Shown: positions 52,601 through 64,000 of the stretch, piece after piece
Position numbering within the stretch: the first letter of the stretch is position 1
Layout: every line of letters starts with the position of its first letter
DNA from: Puffinus mauretanicus
Lineage: Eukaryota; Chordata; Aves; Procellariiformes; Procellariidae
Assembly (NCBI GenBank): GCA_023333565.1
Contig: JAJKFH010000755.1
Span: 620,001-684,000 of the forward strand
Direction: 5' to 3'
Length of the DNA: 64,000 nucleotides
Made by a program: the position numbers and the translations under genes
The notes under the pieces: generated by a model
Told to the model about the DNA's origin: nothing
What the model saw: only the letters and a program-made list of their open reading frames with translations
Database searches by the model: none

Positions 52601-55600
52601 ACTGCCAGCAGGCCACTGTCGCCACCAGAGGTGGGACCCTCACTCCACAGCAATTTGGGGAGCACCAGCATTCCCAGATCACAGCGAGGAGGCTGAAACA
52701 CTGCAGTCGGGATGAGACCAGCTAAAACCGTACCTGCTGGCAACATGCCACCTTCCCCCTTCCCAGCTGCAGCCTCCTCCATAGCACTTCACCAGGATAG
52801 CATCCACCAGGGTTTTTTTTCTACTCCCCTAGTAGTACTAGTACAAGCTGTAGTGCCAATTCAGTCACATTACTATCAAGCACCTGTAACAGCATTGAAT
52901 ATTCCTCCAAAAGCATCACACTGCACCTTCAGCAGGGTATTTCACTGCATTAATTCTCCCAGTATAGTTTTCAGATTGCTTGCTTTGGACAGGCCCTAAA
53001 AACATTTATAATGCAGCTGTAGGGAGGAGAGGATAAAGGCACATTGCTCAGATAAATCAGTTCCCACAGCAACCATAACTTGCCCATATGAATATGTAAC
53101 ATTTCTGCGTTTATGAAAATGCACAAGTGCTGTGCTCTAGCCGAGATCCCGGCAGTAGGAGACTACCTTCCCTTTGGGGACCCAGGATCTTGCTAGGTTT
53201 TATGCTATCTTCAAGATAATTCCCATCAAGCTTCACCTTCTGGGAAGCATGGTCACAAACAGAATATCAACACACAGCAGAACTTGAATCCCTCCTAGAT
53301 CCAACATCTTGGAAACCCACCACTGAAGTAAGGAAAACATGGAACAAATTCATCAGCAACGAGAAGCACTCCCTCCACAGCATCCAGCCACACTTTCCCT
53401 AGCTATCTACATTTTTCAGGAAATAAGCTGTTTTGTTTAATTGAAGCCAATCAGATTCAAGTTCAAGAGATCTACGTTTCCCTCTGATTATTTCAGTCTA
53501 CATTAAAGACATGTTCTCTGCAATTCAGTTATGGGTTTAACTGCTGAAGCATGGAGTAGAATTTGCTTAGATAACCAGCATTTTTTAATTAGACCTTTTC
53601 CCATCCAAAGCAAATAGCCAGCACAAGCCTGCTTCCCCTTTAACACTCCCAGTCACACTGAAAGATGGATACAGGTCATCAAGGAAAAATACCAACTTAA
53701 AAAATAGAATTTAAATAGATTTCTGGAAGAGTTATTTTCAAATTCAGAGCCTGGAAATTTGTTACAAAGCAATCAATTGTTGATGGCAGACAAAACTAAT
53801 AGAACACTGGGGCAGGAAGAATTAATTTCCTACAAAAATTCAGTCTGGAGAGTCATAACCTCAAGTTATTCATAAGTAAACATCTACCAAATATTAAATA
53901 ATTTCACTTTGCAACCTGACACAGCCCAGCCCAAATGCTTCGCTGCAGATTTTTCCAAGCCCCAAGAACCAGCATGAGTCTTTCCAACCTGGATTTTCCC
54001 CTGGAGTTGCCACTGGAAGCCAACCATCCTGGCAGAGGGAGCCGCGCTGCACTGGGCTCACGCCCGAGTGTCTGGGAGAGACTGAGCTCCCGCCTCCCGA
54101 GCTGGTTAGTTTTGATTTCAACATCATCATGAGAAGCAAGTCCTTAGTAAAATGCTCCAGTGCAGGTCTCGGAGCAGGCGGCTCTCCTGGATGACGTCCT
54201 CCTGTATGTCCGGGAGATCCCTGGAGCCAGGGCACACTGCAGCACAGGCTGGACAGCTTTCCACACCACCGCCCGGATGGAAAGCTGCATTTTTCAGACT
54301 TCAAATGTTAGCATCGTATTTAAGACATTTCAAAGGCTTCTTAAAAGCAAGCATCTCCACACAGTTCAGCTCTTATCCTGCAGTTAAACCCTACCAGCCC
54401 AGACAGCTTACACAAGCTGCAGCCCCAGCCACTTGTCCCCACCCCAGCGCTCCCTCCCCACTTACACCAGTTTAGGCAGATGAGTTTCCACACAGGAAGC
54501 TGGGCTGGGGAGCTGATCTGGTTAAAACCGAGCCACCAGGAGTTAGTTTTAAGCCTAGCTCATTCCCCTGATCTGGTATGCAGTGTGGCTGCACCGACCA
54601 GGCATTTGAAACAGGAAAATATTTAGAAAATTACAGCCTAAGCCGGTGTGGAGAGGACAAGCAGGGACTGGCACCAGGACCTGCGATCCACAGGCAGTTT
54701 GTGGCAGGCAGGTTAAGGTAGCATGGGGAGAGCTGAGCATGATTCAGTCCCTGTCCGATAGGAGCAGCATCCCTCTGTGCCATCAGACTTAGTCTTGAAA
54801 AATCATGCTTCAACCAAGCACAAAAACGTTCAGATGTTTGAGCCTTCCAGATCTAGGCCACTTGCAAAGCCAGCAAATGGGTTTTATCTTAAAAACTGAG
54901 AAAATCTAGAGAAAGGCGGCAACAAAATGATTAAGCAAGCATGACCCAAACAAGGCTAGATCCCACTCCTACCACCTCTGCAGCCATGAAGAGGTCTCCC
55001 TTTGCTCCCACATGCTAATTTCTAGCAGAACCTGAGTACAGAGGAAGCCCCTCCACAAATGAGGCCCCTGAGCGTACAGAGCAGGGGAAAGGATAAGCAC
55101 AACTCAGCTGTAAGCTCTGTTCAGTGACAAAACCGGACTCACCTTTTTGTGCACCTACCTTGTGGACTAAAGCTCTGACCAAGCTGAACTTCCAAACCAA
55201 ATCCAGAGAAGCAAGAGGCAAGGTGAGCATTTCTGCAGCCTTCAGATGACAAATGGGAAGGCAGCTCACAGAAGCAGCATTGTTTTGCCTTTCACACCTC
55301 TTTACACACCCAGTTTTAAAGGCTAGGAATTGCATCCCTGAAAATTAAGCTTCTCAAGTACATTTTGCACACAAGACAAACAAATCTCAAGTGAAAGCTT
55401 TTAGAGGATGAACCAATTGTATTCCTAAGGTACACCGAGGATCATCAGGGGCTTACGAAAGCTTTTGTTAGGCATAAACCTACTAGTTAAAAGAGGTTTT
55501 TCTGATACACAACTAAGCATCTTCCCTGTAATCTGAAAAATTCCTCAAGTGGAGGCATTTGCTGCTGCATGACCTGTTTCACAGCCAGAGCAAGGAGTTT

Positions 55601-58600
55601 GCCTTATTCCATAACCACAAACACTTGAACAGCTAGCAAGCAACTATTTAAGAAACTAAGGAAGAGGGCACTGCAACTTCACCTCGTTGCTCTACCTACC
55701 TCTTCCAAGAGTAAGAGAGACTGCCACAGGATTACAGCACCAAAACCTGAACAACAGCACAGCACATCAGGAAACCCACAGGAAACCTGGATCTTCAGCA
55801 ATACCATCCAATTTGCAACCACTGCAGAGTGCAACAGCTCTAGGCCTAGTCTCTGCTCCCTGCAGAACACCCACCATGATCTGCTTCCACTTGCAGATCT
55901 GATGAAGAAACCCTTTTACTAGAGCTACTCTCCAGTACAGGACTGCATTGTACCCGCATAGGCAAAGACCTGTTAACATGACACTTGAAATATAAAGGGC
56001 AAAAGCAAAGGCAGTAGGTGTGCACCTCTTTTGGGGCACAGGTGTTGAATTTCACTATTCTGGACATGTGTGCCAGACAAGAGCATTTATTTGGGGCAAG
56101 CAGAATGGTTCTCAGCTGCCAGCTCCAGGTGAACTCCTGCTGACAGCCTTGCTGTGCCTCAGGCACCCTGTGAACCCCATGCACCCCAGGCAAGCAGCGC
56201 TACATTTGGGGTCTCTGCATCTACAACATTTTGTCCCCGCATCCAAGACCACACACATCAGGTCAGCTGCATCCAGCGCTGTCTGGCATATTTCCTCACA
56301 GCTGCAGGGCAGTGAAGAACAGAGGAATTTACATTATAGTACCAGAGAGGACTTTTTGGGTGGCTAAACAAGTGATAGGTCATTAATTGACTGCAATTGA
56401 GAGCAAACAGGAAGCCGATTTAGTCATCAGCTAGACTGGGTTTGCATTTGTTCTTCAGTTTTCCTTAAATAAAGCAGCCACTGAGAATCATTAGGACCTG
56501 ATGGGCCACAACTAACAGCCTTTACACTGAACTTGGCACCTTAAGCCACTCCCATCCACAGGAAGTCATTTAAGCATCTCCCATTTCTTCACACAATGGA
56601 CTGTCAACTTATAGCAAAATAATGGCTGCTTTGTCTCAGTTAAATGAGCAGAGCTTAATGAAAGGGAAATCAATGCTGCTGGGACATTTGGGGTACCTAC
56701 AATCCTTTTAAATCCATTTGTTTTAAGCCAGCAATGCCTTCAGTTGAAGTCAGCTTAGCCAGGTGAGTAAACAGGCATGCAAAGGCTGAAGAGGGAGCTT
56801 TACTCACTGTTCCGCTTAAGCTGGAAGTTGTGCCCACAGAACAGGATGATTTCAAAAGCTGGTTTAGGTTTTTTAACCAAACCTGGTAGCAGCACCTTCC
56901 ACCCAACAAGGCCCAGCTTTAAAGCCTGGCAAACAAGCCACCTGCTACCTTAAGAAACTGGCTTTGCTCGCATTCTTATTCAGACCAGTGATGAACAGGC
57001 AGATCAACTTTAAATTTGGGAGAGGAGAACCACATTCCCTGTGGAGCAGTTGCCCAAGGACAGGCTGCACTCCAGCAGCACTGGTAGGAGTTGAGCTGGT
57101 GGGAGATGTTGACTCCTGCCTCTATCAAGGCCACATTTTCTCTCCCATCTCCAACACCACATTAAAAGCCACTAAAGGTTATGTCTGCACTACACAACTT
57201 TTCTGAAGAAGTTTTGCCTTTCTTCAGAGAGGACTGAATCAGCCTGAAAGGCAGGTGTTTTGAAGCACCACACAATCCTGTCCCAAAAGTTACCAGACAG
57301 GTTCTACAATTACAGCTTTCACCACACTGCTGCACTGTACCCTTCAGTTTGGGCTAGCGACCTAAGCCTGGGCTTGGGGAACTCCTGGAGCAAGCACCCA
57401 TGAACCACCGCGGCAGTGGTCAGGCTGGGCCTGACGACTCAGATCATTTTGACAAGGCAACTAAGTTCACCAAGGATTATCATTAACTGCAAACTGATCC
57501 TTATAGAGATTTAACATTAGGTATGGCAAGCTAAATCTCCAGTGGCAGTCCCTTCTGCCACACAGCTCTGCCCAGCTCTGGATAACTCTCCAACTGTGTC
57601 ACATACAGGACTGCTGAATAAGCTTGTTCTCTCACATTGCTCACACTGCTGCTGTACTGATCTCTTCTCAGCACCACCTTGCTGCGCACCTCATCGCACC
57701 AAGTAAGGTGTCTCCACACGTGTCTCCCCAATAGCATTAGTGAAAGGTCACGAACTTCTGCTGTTCCTTCTCCACCACGTGTAATCGTCTTAATGCTGAA
57801 AGGGGCTTCTTACACACAAGTCCAATCCAGGATATATTTAGTTTGACCTGAGGAAGACGACTGAAAAGCTTGAGGGACCATGAATAGATTAAAGTACAAG
57901 TATTTCCCCTGCTTGAATAAAATCTCTTCCAAGCCCCCCAACCAAAAGCATTTTAAGTTGTAAAAAGACAGTCCTTTCGCCTGTTATAGCTACTACATTA
58001 AGGGTGGGTCTCCAGGCTCACTAAGACTGCCCAAGCTACAAGTTTCATGATAATATAGCCTAACTATAATACACAAGTTGTTCCTGCACCAAGTAAAAGC
58101 ACCAGAGGCTCATGAATTCTTCAGAAGTGATTTAACTTGGAGCAGTGACAAGACACCACATGAGTTCAAGGGTCTCTCTGCTCTGTTGGTTACTACCCAG
58201 AAGCCAGGCTCACTGACGACAAGACACTGATCCTGCAGAGCCTCGTCTTGTTCACTCAAAGGCATGGCAAACAGCTCCAACAGCCTGCTTCAGGCTCTAA
58301 ACCATCCATCCGGCGCAAGGGGCGGTTAGCAGCATTATATTCTGACTTTTAGCAACCAGCTGCTCAGCCTTACAGCCATCAGGTATGAATTCCTGCAAAA
58401 GACTGCCACAACCTAGGCCAGGGTCTGATGACCAAAGCACCTTCCCATTTGCAGATCACGGCTGTCCTAGGATTCACATCCTTGCTGACAGCGCCGACGT
58501 TTTCATGGAGAAGATGCTCATTAGCAACACATTAAACAACAGAAGCAGCTCAGGCACTTCTCTGGTCCAGAGACAGAAGGAAGCTTGCAGAACCGCTGCA

Positions 58601-61440
58601 TTCAGGCCCTCATTACTTACCAAGAGGTCCTGACTGACACTAACAAAACAAGGCCAGGACTGCAAGCAGACTAATAACTCTGAACTGCCAATGCACAGGC
58701 AGATGCCAACTCATCCACATATTTACAGCTAATAACTGCTGGCCTGGCCGGGGTAGCTCAGGTTGTACTCTATTACCAGTCTCTTGTACAGCCCAGAGGC
58801 CCCTTCTGAAAGAGATCACACTTCCATTAGCCTAAAGGGTGAGGGCACCCAAGGCAGCCACTTTCTAGCCCTGCTTCAGCAGTGCCCAGCATCCTTTGGG
58901 AAGTGAGCAAGCCTCTTTCGCGTGCCATCACAAGCATTTGTGGCACTGCACAAGGGATCTGACACAAGCTAAAAGCCTCCTGTCAGGTTACCCAGTGCTG
59001 AGCAGGGCCCACACACTACACGAATGGCTGTGCCAGCAGCCAGCACCTACTTGTGAGACTGGCTTCAACTGCTGCATCAGGAAGAAGAAAAGCTGCTTAT
59101 GATGTCCCAAAAAGCACAACTTTGGTTGCCCTGCAGCAGAAATAATGCTTGCTAGAGGAAGCCTCCCTTTTTTACATGCAAGTCCCACCATACTTGTCCT
59201 ACAAGAGGTCTTCCATAGAAGTTACTCAGTGATAGCCTGAAACACACGCACAGTTTAACACCACTGAAGGGAAATTCACCCAGTTTCCAATCAAGGCACC
59301 ACCTCTCAGCAGCTCCGCACCAGGCAAGAGCCCCTGCTCCAGGCATCCTTAAGAAATACCACAGCAACTGACAGAGCAAGCAGAGATTTACATGCAGCAG
59401 GTCAGTAAGCAGGTTCATTTCATTGCCAGGTGAATACCCCAGTCCCTCAGAGAAGAGCTTTAGAAGTCCAGAAGACAGTACTGCAAATTAAAATTGATAT
59501 GCCAGCTCTAAGTCCAGACCTAAAACCAGAACTAACCCACATCTTCACAGGATGAATCTGCTCTAGTGGACAGGGATAGTTCCTTTATCAACTAGGTTAA
59601 CTTCAAAAAGTAAGCTGAACTTAATTAGGAAACATTCCCATTCCAAATTATAAATGGAATATGAAGGGCTATAACTAAGATTTCAACAACGCAGCCAGAA
59701 ACAACTCTTTCATGAACTCATTGTAAGGAGATAAAGGAAAATACTTAGGTTTATTTCTCCCTTATGCTTCCAGTGCATCAAGATCAGATACAGCGCTGAC
59801 TACCACTGTGCCAAGGGACAAAAAAAAGTCTAAACAGCTCAGTACAACAGCAAAACTCTAAAAATGCACCACTAACCACACCACTGACCTGAATTAGTTA
59901 ATATTCACTACGCAACTGTTCAGGAATAGCCAGCATATCCTCCAATACCGTTTTACTAGGCACGTTTCAAGCAATGCTGGCTATAGATCCGTACCTCGAA
60001 GCGAACAATCCACTTCCCCTGGTATTTCTGCAGCGCCAGCACAGGATCACATGGCCAGATCAGCCCCACAGTGCTAAGCCCTTCAAATACCCAGGAGATT
60101 AAGCTGCACTGGAAGTCATCTGGTAGCAGTCATTTTGCTAGTCCAGAACAAAGTTGCACTGTGCAAGCATCAAACAGACCCACAGGATGCCCAGACACCT
60201 GTTTGCACCTTTTTTACATCCATTTGATTAAAACTCATCAGATTACCCATGACCACAAGACAACCCTGCCTCTAAGTGACTGCAGAGAAAGCTTCCCTAC
60301 CTACAGCAGCCTGCAAGGTCACCAGCTGGTGAGGTTTTTCCCTTTACTTCCCACTTTGTTTTGGGACAAGTCCAGAGGGTCAGTTTGTTTCCAATAATGG
60401 CCAAAGTGTTTATTGACCCTATAATTCAGAGGCTGGAGGAGCAACAGCAATCTTTAAGTGCCCAAATCCTTGGCACAAGTGCCATTGCTCAGAAGTGCGC
60501 TGGGAAGAGGAACATCAGGCACTGGGCAGGTACATTTACTGGCAGATCTTGCCCACTGTAAAGGGACAAAAGCACGTCCTTCACTTACATAAAAATAAGA
60601 TTGGACCCAACACTCTTTGCTTTGGCACGGAGCCTTCTGTTTTGAAGCGGATCAAGTGCAAGACAGCAGAATATGCCTACTCTCCTCAGCCTGCAGGAAG
60701 CAAAACTTGCAGCACTGATTTCATAACCCCAAGCTTGCTTTGCAAGGAAGTCTTCACCTACATGCACTGCTTCAGTATGCTCTTAAATACATGATTAACT
60801 GACCTGTAGCAAACACGGTTATTCAAAATTCTTTTGCATTTTTAGTGTATGCAGCAGATCAGCCATACTAACCGCTAATAGATTAATCATGCCTCCAAGA
60901 GAGGCAGACTGTAAAGGAGTCTGCTGGAACTATCTACACCAGAAGTTGGCAAGTCAGGCAGCACGAGCTCATGTCCTGCCCTCACAATGATCCACAGTAT
61001 CACAGGGAGCATAAGGAAGCCTTCCCAGGCACCTCCACACTGCCAGGGGATACTTGGATTACCCATTTCAGGCACTCAAATGAAGCCCCGGTACCAAAAG
61101 AGCATTAACCCCGACTCCAAGCAGCTCTCTGCTCACAAGCACATGCCAACAACCACACCACCAAGAAGTACCACCACATGTTCACTAGGTCCCACCAAGC
61201 AACTCCCCCCTCCCACCAGCTTTGGACCCTCAAGCTCACCTGGAAACCAGCCAAACACTCACCTGGCAGGATGTCACGTTTGCTTTTTGTGACAGGCGTG
61301 GTGCAGACTCCACTGAAATCCAAAGAGTTGTCCAACATGGCATTTATTCGGCGGAATATATCTGCATTGCTGCAAGTGGAAAGTGCAGGGGCATCCGGGC
61401 TATCCCAGCAGTCCTTTATGCTCCTCCCAGTATCTTCTTT
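25661..61440 (-). CDS. CPEB1: Cytoplasmic polyadenylation element-binding protein 1, 5'-partial
   Basis: Binds the CPE (UUUUAU) in mRNA 3' UTRs and controls poly(A) tail length and translation in oocytes and neurons. Coding exons in transcript order: 61263-61440, 51041-51229, 34713-34939, 32819-33068, 32394-32507, 32185-32289, 31046-31182, 29606-29804, 26994-27088, 26650-26730, 25661-25771. These give 561 residues, all junctions in frame. The visible part starts [24 protein letters not shown] in exon 51041-51229 matches the start of a human short isoform. Aurora-type LDSR sites are at 166-169 and 172-175, followed by the TSGFSSGS degron-like motif. RRM1 ([16 protein letters not shown]) is at ~300-400, RRM2 (TVFVGAL; GRVTFNN) at ~410-500. 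The C-terminal CPEB-type ZZ zinc finger (CQVC...[10 protein letters not shown]...RHH) ends in NQKNRDSS. The exon with the canonical start (MALSLEEE in human) was not found in the window. Confidence 0.97.
27089..29605 (-). other. CPEB1: CPEB1 intron between the two RRM2 exons
   Basis: 2517-base intron splitting the RRM2 coding sequence. Apart from a perfect inverted repeat at 28488-28510 no feature is recognised. Neighbouring introns (25772-26649, 29805-31045, 31183-32184, 33069-34712) likewise show no gene or known repeat. Confidence 0.75.
28488..28510. repeat. perfect 10-bp inverted repeat
   Basis: GCTTGGTGCC (28488-28497), a 3-base spacer, then GGCACCAAGC (28501-28510). Could form a tight hairpin in RNA or DNA. 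Flanking AAGG and CCTT could extend it past a small bulge. Confidence 0.9.
32185..32199 (-). promoter_or_regulatory. CPEB1: CPEB1 tandem splice donors (delta-5 isoform choice)
   Basis: The RRM1 exon 32185/32200-32289 ends in AAAG-GTAATATGCCTAAAG-GTAATAG. Two GTAAT donors lie exactly 15 bases apart. The distal one keeps and the proximal one removes five residues (NMPKG) with no frame change. Human and mouse CPEB1 have isoforms differing by exactly these residues, so the choice is conserved. Confidence 0.85.
34779..34812 (-). repeat. CPEB1: 18-bp tandem duplication coding for two LDSR sites in CPEB1
   Basis: Two identical 16-base blocks GGAACGGGAGTCCAGG (34779-34794 and 34797-34812) at 18-base spacing inside exon 34713-34939. 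On the coding strand they give LDSRSL then LDSRSS. Human has LDTR followed by LDSR at the same place. Confidence 0.92.
43058..43131 (+). mobile_element. CR1 LINE 3'-end fragment
   Basis: The stretch with GAGGCTGGACTAGATAACCT followed by CAAGAGGTCCCTTCCAACCT matches the conserved 3' end of bird CR1 retrotransposons. The upstream limit is approximate. Strongly 5'-truncated, no coding capacity. Confidence 0.85.
47708..47729 (-). repeat. poly-T run (22 T), i.e. poly-A on the minus strand
   Basis: Uninterrupted T tract in the CPEB1 large intron. It might be the tail of a minus-strand retroposed sequence, but no body or target duplication is evident. Confidence 0.85.
51230..61262 (-). other. CPEB1: CPEB1 intron (10.0 kb)
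   Basis: Intron between the exon ending in [14 protein letters not shown] and the exon starting [13 protein letters not shown]. Mostly AT-rich. About 53.4-53.9 kb is especially AT-rich with TAATTA-type homeodomain cores. No gene, RNA or transposon recognised. An internal promoter for the short MLFPTS isoform would have to lie just upstream of 51229; nothing diagnostic was found. Confidence 0.65.
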
Positions 61441-64000
61441 CTGGTAGAAGAGAAGTATTAGTGTCAAGCAGGCTAGTACTCACCACCTGGCTTTCAACAC
61501 ATTGTGGAAAGTCTGGATTGCCTCCAATACTCATATTAGCTTTAGCTCCAGGTCTTAGCAACACTCAAGTACAATTCTTGGCATTAAAGAAAGAGTTAAG
61601 CAAACGGGTCAGCAATTTGTCAGCACAGCACATCAAACTAGGACTGTCCCAGTGACAAACAGGTACCAGCACCCCGTGATGTGTGGGATGAACGTTAGAC
61701 TAATAGCCACAGCACCCAAACTAGTGTGGTTGCTAACACAAGCTCCCTGCTGTTTTTCTCCAGCACATCACAACACTAAAGTAGAGATCTAATTAACAGA
61801 GGCATGCGCCCTCTCCCCAGAATCAGCCTTCTGGCACTGGGGGACAAGGGGAATGCTCATGATCAAGGCAGCCACCACAAGAAACCACAGTAGCTCCTCC
61901 TCTGCACAGCAGAAGAGAGCAAGGCTCACTTTACCACCCATGTTTGGAGCTCTGAACATCTTGGAACAACCCAAGTCAGCAGCCATGCAATCACTTCAGA
62001 AAACAGGCTTGCAGTAAAATCATGACTTCCCACCTAATCAAACATAACCCCAAATCCCAAGGTCTCCCTCAGAAAGGCAGAGAACCAAATCCTGATCTTC
62101 CCTTTAGGTAGCAGCTCCTGACCACAAAGGGAGGTCACCCCAAACCAGCTCTGCTTTAGCATAACCCTCCACAGGCACTCGTCTACCAGCATCAAGGTTT
62201 TGGGACCATCCTACACGAGCCAGAGCTCTTGTAAAGCTTCCTCTGCATGAAAAAGACCAAACCCCTCCTGCTTCCTGGTGCCGGTCCAGAGAATCAGCAA
62301 GAGCAACTACTTCCCCCAGCTCTGCTTGCAAGCCACTTTCACATCTAGGCTTGTTTCAGTGCAGCAGCACAACATTCAAGCCTCTGCCAATCTAGAAACT
62401 GCTAAACTTAATCTCTGACCAGAATTTTTGGACCGAGGGCAGGTCTTCCCACCACCCAAAAGCCACTGCAGCAGAACTCTGCTCCTGAACATGCTGAGCA
62501 AACGGTATCGCCATCAATTAGGACCCACATTAAAGAGAAGAGCAGGAAGGCACAAACTCACCAGTCTCAGCCTCCAGAGCAGAATCCTTGCCATTAAGCA
62601 AATCGAGTTAGAGCCAAATTCAAAGAACTGAATTGCAGTGAGGCTGGCAAACAAGCCCCTGCTATTCCAAGACGCACAGAAGCCTATAGCTCTAAATTGG
62701 GTCATTTGTACTTGTCAAGGAGACATTTAATACATCTACCTTTTGGATGCATTTCTGCAAGAGTTTTGGACCTGACTTCCCCCACATTTCTCCCCCTTCT
62801 TCATCCACTAGCAAGCCTGAAGCGCCGAGCTGGTTTTACTTTCAAATCATCCCTTACTGATCTTTCTAGTATGTGGCCTGTGGCAGAAGGCAGGTCTAAA
62901 GTGAATTTTACATGGACACAGGAACTTTAGCCCAGCCCAAGTATGGAACTTGCATTTCCGCCCCCAACCCTGTCATTATGAGCAGTTTTACTGCCATAAT
63001 GCATGATCTGATAGTTTTCTCCACACACATAAGCTTCCCCCCCCCACACCATTTAGCTAAAAAGCAAAGGAAGCCCTGTCCTGGAAGCAGCAGGAATAAG
63101 CTACTGAACTGTCAACTCACAGGACGCCTCCAGGCAGGACCTGAACAATTGATTCAGGATTTCAGCCCGTTTAAGACTATTAGCATCTATTCAGCACTGG
63201 AGTCCAGGATCTTTGTCTATGGAAAGGCTCAGCCCACCCCCAGATAAGGTCCTGGGACCCCGCAGGCACAATGCAGGAGCATTTACAAGCCAAGAGTGAA
63301 ACAGGTAGGGCTGAAAGCAAGCTTCAGGCAAGAGGAAACAGGCAGAGCACGCTTTAAGTCATCTTTATAAAAAGCAGCTGAGTACAGAAGCTCAATTTGA
63401 GAAAGTATTGCCAGTCATCTTTAATAAAAAGAAGTGCCACATCAGGCTGCTCTGGCACAAGTGTGAAACTCCATCTTCTACTCCTGTTACTGCTAAAGAA
63501 CCACTTACAGCAGGAGGCAAAGCGTTTCCCTAGGAGTCTGTGCTAGCAAGACAAAAATAAATCCAAGCAGCACACCAAACACCTGACCTGTTCCTGCTCA
63601 TTTAGCATTTGATGCTTCCCACAACTGGCAGCACCAGTCCTGCTACAAAGAAGAACAGAAGACAGTAAGAGTACAACCAAGCATTTCCACAAAAATTCTT
63701 TCCACTTACAGAGCTTTTAACCTTAAGACTGTCAAGGATATCCTAGAGATACTGCAAGGATCCCAGACACAGGAGCCGGCATCCAACCTCTTGAAGGAAG
63801 TTGCTCGTGTCTCTATACCTTCCCCTCGTAAAGCTCACCCTCCTCCCTAAATCCCTAAAAGAGAGATACTCCTTTGAGAAGAGCTCTGCAGGTCTTCAAA
63901 GCACGCAGGGCCCAAACCACTCAGCAGCCTGGATAGTCCGGTGGAAAGACTTTGCAAACGTGTAGCTGGAGAATACGCCCATATCCTTTAGTCTCAGAGT
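61441..64000 (-). other. CPEB1: CPEB1 5' intron, right edge of window
   Basis: Sequence upstream of the first recognised CPEB1 exon. No exon with the MALSLEEE-type start was found on the minus strand, and no other gene is recognised, so it is taken as intron reaching beyond the window. Confidence 0.6.

Noticed and set aside
58741..58802. tRNA-like A-box (GGGGTAGCTCAGGTTGTA)
   Set aside because: No B box, no cloverleaf stems and no acceptor pairing within 100 bases.

Overview
This is vertebrate nuclear DNA, almost certainly from a bird. The genes are split by GT-AG introns. Short CpG-island promoters alternate with AT-rich introns, there is a 3'-end fragment of a CR1 LINE, and there is a solo LTR of the ERVL-like type common in bird genomes (5-bp target duplication). 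The gene content matches bird chromosome 10 / human chromosome 15. Galliforms look less likely because the beta-2-microglobulin differs clearly from the chicken protein as I remember it; the species cannot be named from sequence alone.

Layout. (1) 197-4853, minus strand: PATL2 (Pat1a/P100), 14 coding exons, running off the left edge before its last C-terminal exons. (2) 4854-7250: intergenic, with PATL2 and B2M head to head. (3) 7250-10340, plus: B2M, complete, with an interferon/MHC-type promoter. (4) 10345-13700: no gene seen; mammals carry TRIM69 here. (5) 14020-18433, plus: TERB2, seven coding exons, with a 40-bp minisatellite in intron 1 and the solo LTR in intron 2. (6) 19865-23260, minus: RPS17, five exons, with two related H/ACA-snoRNA-like sequences in introns 2 and 3. 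(7) 24340 to the right edge, minus: CPEB1, eleven exons recognised, with introns of 16 kb and 10 kb; its first coding exon was not found and probably lies beyond the window.

How the genes relate. PATL2, CPEB1 and TERB2 all act in germ cells: PATL2 and CPEB1 are partners in the oocyte translational-repression particle, and TERB2 tethers meiotic telomeres to the nuclear envelope. B2M (MHC class I light chain) and RPS17 (40S ribosome) are housekeeping or immune neighbours. PATL2-B2M-TERB2 corresponds to human 15q21 and RPS17-CPEB1 to 15q25, so a lineage-specific junction lies between about 18.4 and 19.9 kb.

The most interesting non-annotated signal is the pair of paralogous structured RNAs in RPS17 introns. 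Other points are an 18-bp tandem duplication in CPEB1 that makes two identical Aurora-kinase LDSR sites, a tandem splice donor giving the CPEB1 delta-5 choice, and CPE/Pumilio-type sites in the CPEB1 3' UTR. No previously undescribed multi-gene system was seen. All coordinates and splice sites were read by eye from reading frame and GT-AG consensus and were not tested against RNA data.
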